DNA from: a candidate division Hyd24-12 bacterium UBA6080
GTDB taxonomy: Bacteria > Fermentibacterota > Fermentibacteria > Fermentibacterales > JCC-6
Length of the DNA stretch: 64,000 nt
Direction of reading: 5' to 3'
Assembly (NCBI GenBank): GCA_002436025.1
Contig: DIXM01000011.1
Span: forward strand, 1-64,000
In this document: positions 60,082 to 64,000 of the stretch, piece after piece
How the letters are laid out: every line of letters starts with the position of its first letter
Numbering within the stretch: the first letter of the stretch is position 1
The notes under the pieces: generated by a model
What the model saw: only the letters and a program-made list of their open reading frames with translations
What the model was told of the DNA's origin: nothing
Database searches by the model: none
Program-made: the position numbers and the translations under genes

Positions 60082-61731
60082 CTACCCCAGTATTTCCTTC
60101 AGGTCCTGTTCCGGCGTCGTCACCGGGGCGATGCCGAAGGTGTTCACAAGAACGCCGAGTGTAGTTGGTGTGAGGCAGGCGGGAAGGCTCGGTCCCAGTT
60201 TGATGTTCCTGATGCCCAGGTACAGAAGGGTGAGCAGTATGGCCACCGCCTTCTGCTCGTACCAGGAGAGAATCATGCTCAGCGGAAGGTCGTTCACGCC
60301 CACACCGAAGGCATCAGCCAGGGCCGATGCCACAACTATCGCAGAGTAGGCGTCGTTGCACTGCCCCATGTCCAGAAGCCTTGGAATGCCGCCTATCTCA
60401 CCGAATTCCAACTTGTTGAAACGATACTTGCCGCAGGCCAGGGTGAGGATGATGCAGTCGTCGGGGACAGCTTTCGCGAAGTCTGTGTAGTAGTTCCTGC
60501 CGCTCTTCGCCCCGTCGCAGCCGCCCACAAGGAAGAAGTGGCGGATTGCGCCCGACTTCACGGCATCGATGACCGTTCCCGCAACCGACATCACGGCGTT
60601 CCTGCCGAAACCTGTTGTGATGAACTTTTCGGGCTCGCTCTCCGCGAAGCCTGGGGCCGCGAGCGCGGCATCGATAACAGGTTTGAAGTTTTTATCACCG
60701 ATGTGGGCCACGCCCGGGAACGCCACGAGACCGGTCGTGAATATCCTGTGGATGTAGGTGTCGCGGGGCTTCTGGATGCAGTTGGTCGTCATCAGTATCG
60801 CACCGGGGAAACTGTCGAACTCCTTCTGCTGGTCCTGCCACGCACCACCGTAGTTGCCCGCGAGGTGGGGGTACTTCTTTAGACCCGGGTAGGCGTTGCA
60901 TGGAAGCATCTCGCCGTGGGTGTAGACATTTATCCCGGTTCCCTCGGTCTGCTTCAGTATCATGTCGAGGTCCTTGAGGTCATGCCCCGAAACCAGTATG
61001 GCCTTTCCGGCAATGGGGGTGATGCGGACCCTTGTGGGTTCGGGATGGCCGTAGGTTCCGGTGTTTGCTTCATCGAGGAGTTTCATGGCCCCGAGGTTTG
61101 CCTTGCCGCATTCGAGGCACAGCCCCGTGAGGATGTTCAGATCATCCTCCTCACGGGCCAGCGCCTCGAGTGCCTTGTGGAAGAATGCGACTACGGCGTC
61201 ATCCGTCATGCATAGAACGTTTGCGTGGTCCATGTACGCCGCCGCGCCCTTCAGTCCGTACGTAAGAAGTTCCTGAAGGCCCGCGGCATCATCTCCGTAC
61301 TTTGCCCTGCGGAGAGGGATACCGATGGTTCTACCCTGTTCGATCATTCCCTGCAGGGTTGCCGCGGGAGTGAAGATCGCGTGCGGAGGGACAGGCGAGG
61401 GCTTGATCCCTGCATTGCCACAGGCCGCTTCGTACAGCTTCCGTGCCGTCTCCCTGGCACTGACGACCTTTTCAACCATCTCGGCGACCCGTTCGGGAAG
61501 GAAGCTGACGTTGGTTATCGTCGTGAACAGAGCCTCGGAGGTTACGGCGTTGACCGCGGGGTCTACGGAACCCAGTTCCCGGGCCCTGTGGGCGTACACC
61601 CCGAGCCCCTTCGCAACATGCAGCAGAAGGTCCTGAAGCGTCGCTGTGGTGGAATCCTTCCCGCAGACCCCCATAACGGTGCATCCCACACCTTTTGCAG
61701 TCTGTTCGCACTGGTAGCAGAACATGTCCAT
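60082..61731 (-). CDS. hcp: Hydroxylamine reductase / hybrid-cluster protein
   Basis: 549 residues. The N-terminal cluster motif is MFCYQCEQTAKGVGCTVMGVCG. Hybrid-cluster ligand regions are visible as GHDLKDLD, THGEMLPCNAYPGL, MTTNCIQKP, GGCDGAKSGRNYY, LACGKYRFNKLEFGEIGGIPRLLDMGQCNDAY. Hcp reduces NO and hydroxylamine and is used against nitrosative stress in anaerobes. I chose the ATG at 61731, with GGGGGAG six bases upstream, over the ATG at 61749 that overlaps the ferredoxin stop. Third gene of rrf2-ferredoxin-hcp. Confidence 0.96.
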   Translation of the reverse strand: MDMFCYQCEQTAKGVGCTVMGVCGKDSTTATLQDLLLHVAKGLGVYAHRARELGSVDPAVNAVTSEALFTTITNVSFLPERVAEMVEKVVSARETARKLYEAACGNAGIKPSPVPPHAIFTPAATLQGMIEQGRTIGIPLRRAKYGDDAAGLQELLTYGLKGAAAYMDHANVLCMTDDAVVAFFHKALEALAREEDDLNILTGLCLECGKANLGAMKLLDEANTGTYGHPEPTRVRITPIAGKAILVSGHDLKDLDMILKQTEGTGINVYTHGEMLPCNAYPGLKKYPHLAGNYGGAWQDQQKEFDSFPGAILMTTNCIQKPRDTYIHRIFTTGLVAFPGVAHIGDKNFKPVIDAALAAPGFAESEPEKFITTGFGRNAVMSVAGTVIDAVKSGAIRHFFLVGGCDGAKSGRNYYTDFAKAVPDDCIILTLACGKYRFNKLEFGEIGGIPRLLDMGQCNDAYSAIVVASALADAFGVGVNDLPLSMILSWYEQKAVAILLTLLYLGIRNIKLGPSLPACLTPTTLGVLVNTFGIAPVTTPEQDLKEILG

Positions 61732-61745
61732 TGAGTTCTCCCCCT

Positions 61746-62381
61746 TCATTTGAGGCGTCCGTCCACGCCCATGGTGATGATGCTTATGGGAATGCTTTTG
61801 CCTGAAGCGGTCAGGGCTGCCCTTGCGAGCCGTTCAAGCCCCAAGCAGCAGGGAACTTCCATGATGGCCACTGTCAGGCTCTTTATGTCGTTGGCCGTTA
61901 GTATCTGCGTGAGTTTTTCAAGGTAGCCCGAAGTGTCGTCGAGCTTCGGGCAGGCTATGATCAGCCTTCTGCCCCGGAGCAGCGCGTCATGAAACCCCGG
62001 AAAGGTTGGGGGAACACAGTCCGCAGCCAGCAGAAGGTCAGAGTTTCGCCAGAACGGCGCATTGACAGGAACAAGACGCAGTTGAACGGGCCACTGCCCC
62101 ATTTCAGGGGCTCCCGCGTTCGACGGTATCCGAACCGTTGACCCCGGGCATGCGTGGTGGGAAACCTCCTGGGCATTGAACGGATCGGCCTCGCGTTCAG
62201 TTACCGTGATGGCGTCCCGCGGGCAGACTCCCAGACAGGCTCCAAGTCCGTCGCAGTAACTGTCCTTCACGAGCCTGGCCTTGCCGTCGATGACGGCGAG
62301 GGCCCCCTCCACGCACCCGGGCACGCACATCCCGCAACCATCGCATTTCTCTTCGTCGATGTGGACAATGCTGCGTTTCAT
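61746..62381 (-). CDS. 2[4Fe-4S] ferredoxin-like protein linked to Hcp
   Basis: 211 residues. The N-terminal ferredoxin domain has CDGCGMCVPGCVEGA and CDGLGACLGVCP cluster motifs. The C-terminal ~110 residues form an extra domain with conserved segments AADCVPPTFPGFH, IIACPKLDDTSGYLEKL and MEVPCCLGLERL. This protein type is commonly encoded beside hcp in anaerobes and is a likely electron donor to it (inference). ATG at 62381 overlaps the rrf2 stop (ATGA). Confidence 0.88.
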   Translation of the reverse strand: MKRSIVHIDEEKCDGCGMCVPGCVEGALAVIDGKARLVKDSYCDGLGACLGVCPRDAITVTEREADPFNAQEVSHHACPGSTVRIPSNAGAPEMGQWPVQLRLVPVNAPFWRNSDLLLAADCVPPTFPGFHDALLRGRRLIIACPKLDDTSGYLEKLTQILTANDIKSLTVAIMEVPCCLGLERLARAALTASGKSIPISIITMGVDGRLK

Positions 62382-62803
62382 GCCCCCCTCCTTCCCACTC
62401 CGGCGGCGAACTCCGCCAGGGTTGTTCCACCAAGGTGCCGTCTGACAACCCTGTCCACCTCCGAAAGCATCCCGCCCAGCAGGCAACTCTCAGCCGGGCA
62501 ACGGCTTTTCTGGAACAGGCAGGTCTCTGTGCCCAGTGGGCCGTCGATGGCTTCGTAGGCATCGAGAAGGGATATGGAGCGGTAATCACGGTTGATCATG
62601 TGGCCGCCGCCCGGTCCCCTGACCGATGTGATCAATCCCGACCGTGCAAGTCTCTGCATGACCTTGCGCGTGTGGTTCTCGCTCACGCCGAATGATTCGG
62701 ATATCTCCCTGCTTGTGACCGGCGTGTCTTTTGCTCCGGCCATGAGGATCAGCCCGTGGATGGCAATGGATGCCGCCTCGGAAAACTTCAGAACCCCAGC
62801 CAT
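62378..62803 (-). CDS. Rrf2-family transcriptional regulator, NsrR-like
   Basis: 141 residues. The winged helix-turn-helix (FSEAASIAIHGLILMAG, TSREISESFGVSENHTRKVMQRLARSGLITSVRGPGGG) is typical Rrf2. Three cysteines in the C-terminal loop, C95-x6-C102-x4-C107, resemble the Fe-S ligands of NsrR/IscR. Adjacent hcp points to NO or nitrosative-stress sensing. ATG at 62803 with AGGAGG five bases upstream. It heads the operon and probably represses itself through the palindrome at 62829-62854. Confidence 0.92.
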   Translation of the reverse strand: MAGVLKFSEAASIAIHGLILMAGAKDTPVTSREISESFGVSENHTRKVMQRLARSGLITSVRGPGGGHMINRDYRSISLLDAYEAIDGPLGTETCLFQKSRCPAESCLLGGMLSEVDRVVRRHLGGTTLAEFAAGVGRRGA

Positions 62804-62828
62804 GATACCTCCTCGAAACGAATTCTTG

Positions 62829-62865
62829 TATAGGGGTACCATAATACCACTATAGGCGTCGTCAA
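62829..62865 (-). promoter_or_regulatory. Promoter and operator palindrome of the rrf2-ferredoxin-hcp operon
   Basis: A 26-bp inverted repeat, TATAGGGGTA (62829-62838), a 6-bp spacer and TACCACTATA (62845-62854), has a single mismatch between arms. It overlaps the promoter on the minus strand: -35 TTGACG (62865-62860) and -10 TATGGT (62843-62838), 16 bases apart. The regulator encoded just downstream is the likely ligand. Confidence 0.7.
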
Positions 62866-62888
62866 CCTCCGGGGAGGGCGGAGCTGTT

Positions 62889-63848
62889 TCAGGGAAGCCT
62901 GATGACGATTTTCTCGGCTTCTTCGGGGGGAAACGGTTCAGCGGTGATCTCCTGGCCGTCAACGGTCACGACCTTGACTGGCCGACCGCCCCTGGTGTAA
63001 AGTGCCATGAGCCGTGCGAGGCTCAGGAGGTTCGACTGCGACCAGGGGCCCAGAAGGAGTCCGAGGGGCCCCGGGATGTCCTTCAGTTGCAGAAAGGTTC
63101 CGGTGGTGCGTTCGGATAGGGCCCTGTTGTCATGGTCCGACCTTCCCACGAGCGCTACGGCGCCGCCAAGGTCGAACATGCGTCCCGAACGGATGGCCCG
63201 GGCGGACTCGGGGGTGAAGAGATCCCTCTCGATAAGGACCCTGAGCCTCATGGAGTAGCCGGGGTCGGTGAGCAGACAACCACCCGCCGGAGCCGGGATC
63301 CGCTTCAGTCCCATCTCCCGGGCCAGGGCGATCTGGGGTTTGCGGCTTCGGCCGGAGAGACCCAGAAGCCTTGTCCTGTCAACCAGACCCTGGTTTTCAA
63401 CCACCGTAGGTTCGAGCAGAAGGGCCGAAAGGGGTCTGAGAAGAAATCCTTCCGCTTCCGAAAGGTTCTTCACCCGGTTCAGGCTTCCGCGGTTCTGGCT
63501 CATGGGACGCTGGCCAAGGACCTCGCCCGAGAAAATGAACTGGAACCCCTCTTCCCGGGCCGTCGCCCAGAGAACCCTGAACATGGCCGCATGGCAGTCC
63601 ACGCATGGGTTGAGGTGGCTGCCGAAGCCCGATGGGGGGTCTTCGACCAGAGCCATTATCTCAGTGGTGAAATCGATGCTTCGCCAGGGAACGCCAAGTA
63701 CCGAGGCCCCCTCCCGTCCCGGAGCGCATGAGAAGAAGGGGCTGGTAAAGGTTGCCAGATGAACCTCTATTCCCAGGTCGATGAGAAGACGGGAAGCCAG
63801 CAGCCCGTCCAGACCGCCGCTGAATGCGCCAAGGGCCTTCACCGTCAT
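62889..63848 (-). CDS. PP-loop tRNA-thiolation-like protein (MnmA/ThiI-related)
   Basis: 319 residues. The N-terminal PP-loop is AFSGGLDGLLASRLL (10-14 SGGLD; the usual following Ser is Gly). A conserved CVDCH at about 85-89 and LRPLSALLLEPT, LGLSGRSRKPQIALA, and PAPAGGCLLTDPGYS characterise a branch of MnmA/ThiI-like ATP-dependent thiolases found in anaerobes. It should adenylate a tRNA uridine and add sulfur, but the target is not known. I chose ATG at 63848, which overlaps the upstream stop (ATGA). Confidence 0.82.
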   Translation of the reverse strand: MTVKALGAFSGGLDGLLASRLLIDLGIEVHLATFTSPFFSCAPGREGASVLGVPWRSIDFTTEIMALVEDPPSGFGSHLNPCVDCHAAMFRVLWATAREEGFQFIFSGEVLGQRPMSQNRGSLNRVKNLSEAEGFLLRPLSALLLEPTVVENQGLVDRTRLLGLSGRSRKPQIALAREMGLKRIPAPAGGCLLTDPGYSMRLRVLIERDLFTPESARAIRSGRMFDLGGAVALVGRSDHDNRALSERTTGTFLQLKDIPGPLGLLLGPWSQSNLLSLARLMALYTRGGRPVKVVTVDGQEITAEPFPPEEAEKIVIRLP

Positions 63849-64000
63849 TTCAGGACCATCCATCCGCTCTTTTTTGCAAGGGCTTTCAGCCGCGTATCGG
63901 GATGGACCGCCACTGCTCCGGCGCAGGCCTTCATAAGATGCCTGTCCGAATACGAATCTCCCAGTGCTATGGTTTCGCCGGGGTTCGTGCCGGCATTCCG
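63845..64000 (-). CDS. HAD-superfamily phosphatase, C-terminal fragment (runs off the window)
   Basis: The last 51 codons of a minus-strand gene, cut by the right edge. The frame reads GETIALGDSYSDRHLMKACAGAVAVHPD and ends SGWMVLK, with HAD motif IV (GDSYSD) and the typical SerB/HAD-IB ending in which a helix is followed by a positively charged tail. It would be a phosphoserine-phosphatase-like or other small-molecule phosphatase. The stop TGA overlaps the ATG of the PP-loop gene. Confidence 0.8.
   Translation of the reverse strand, partial: RNAGTNPGETIALGDSYSDRHLMKACAGAVAVHPDTRLKALAKKSGWMVLK

Noticed and set aside
1..64000. tRNA or rRNA genes, CRISPR arrays, insertion sequences
   Set aside because: I saw no cloverleaf-like sequence, rRNA signature, regularly spaced repeats or transposase frame; a covariance-model search would settle tRNAs and small RNAs, including the tmRNA, SRP and RNase P RNAs.

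Overview
The window is about 64 kb of dense, GC-rich bacterial chromosome centred on the likely replication origin. Gene direction fits this: from 22 to 29.7 kb nearly everything runs leftward (parB-parA-rsmG-mnmG-mnmE-yidC-yidD-rnpA-rpmH), and from 30.0 to 51.4 kb everything runs rightward (dnaA-dnaN-dciA-gyrB-gyrA, an unknown giant protein, asparaginase, a bactofilin and a V-type ATPase operon). DnaA-box-like 9-mers cluster between dnaA and dnaN, and two parS-like palindromes lie in the mnmG/rsmG region. I see no rRNA or tRNA gene, CRISPR array, prophage or intact transposon.

Lifestyle (inference): an anaerobic fermenter using Na+ energetics. The left arm (3.8-9.2 kb) encodes a biotin-dependent Na+-pumping decarboxylase (carboxyltransferase, gamma, biotin carrier and beta subunits) next to methylmalonyl-CoA epimerase, the mutase-associated GTPase and a stand-alone B12-binding mutase subunit, i.e. 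most of a methylmalonyl-CoA/propionyl-CoA module. At 14.3-19.0 kb a ptb-buk-iorA-iorB operon should turn 2-oxo acids from amino acids into acyl-CoA, acyl phosphate and ATP. The V-type ATPase membrane-ring subunit carries the full set of residues known to bind Na+, so the two systems probably share one Na+ circuit. The Hcp/ferredoxin/Rrf2 operon (60-62.8 kb) fits an anaerobe coping with nitrosative stress.

Taxonomy (inference only): the secreted M28 peptidase ends in a Por/type IX-like C-terminal sorting domain, which together with the V-ATPase, bactofilin and fermentation genes suggests an FCB-group candidate phylum. Fermentibacterota (Hyd24-12) is my best guess, not verified. Ribosome binding sites are mostly purine-rich, start codons are often TTG or GTG, and genes are packed with 1-14 nt overlaps.

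Accessory part: the 51.4-58.7 kb leftward operon is the least explained. It encodes a heterodimeric ABC exporter, an M29-type metallopeptidase with a ~400-residue extra N-terminal region, and two radical-SAM proteins, overlapping throughout and headed by a leader with a possible 9-codon mini-ORF. A 68-bp palindromic element sits exactly between this operon and the V-ATPase operon and supplies the last codons of ntpD. Signalling genes (hybrid histidine kinase plus GAF/HD-GYP), two cupins, a PRPP-synthetase homologue, membrane proteins and a glycosyltransferase fill 9.3-22 kb.
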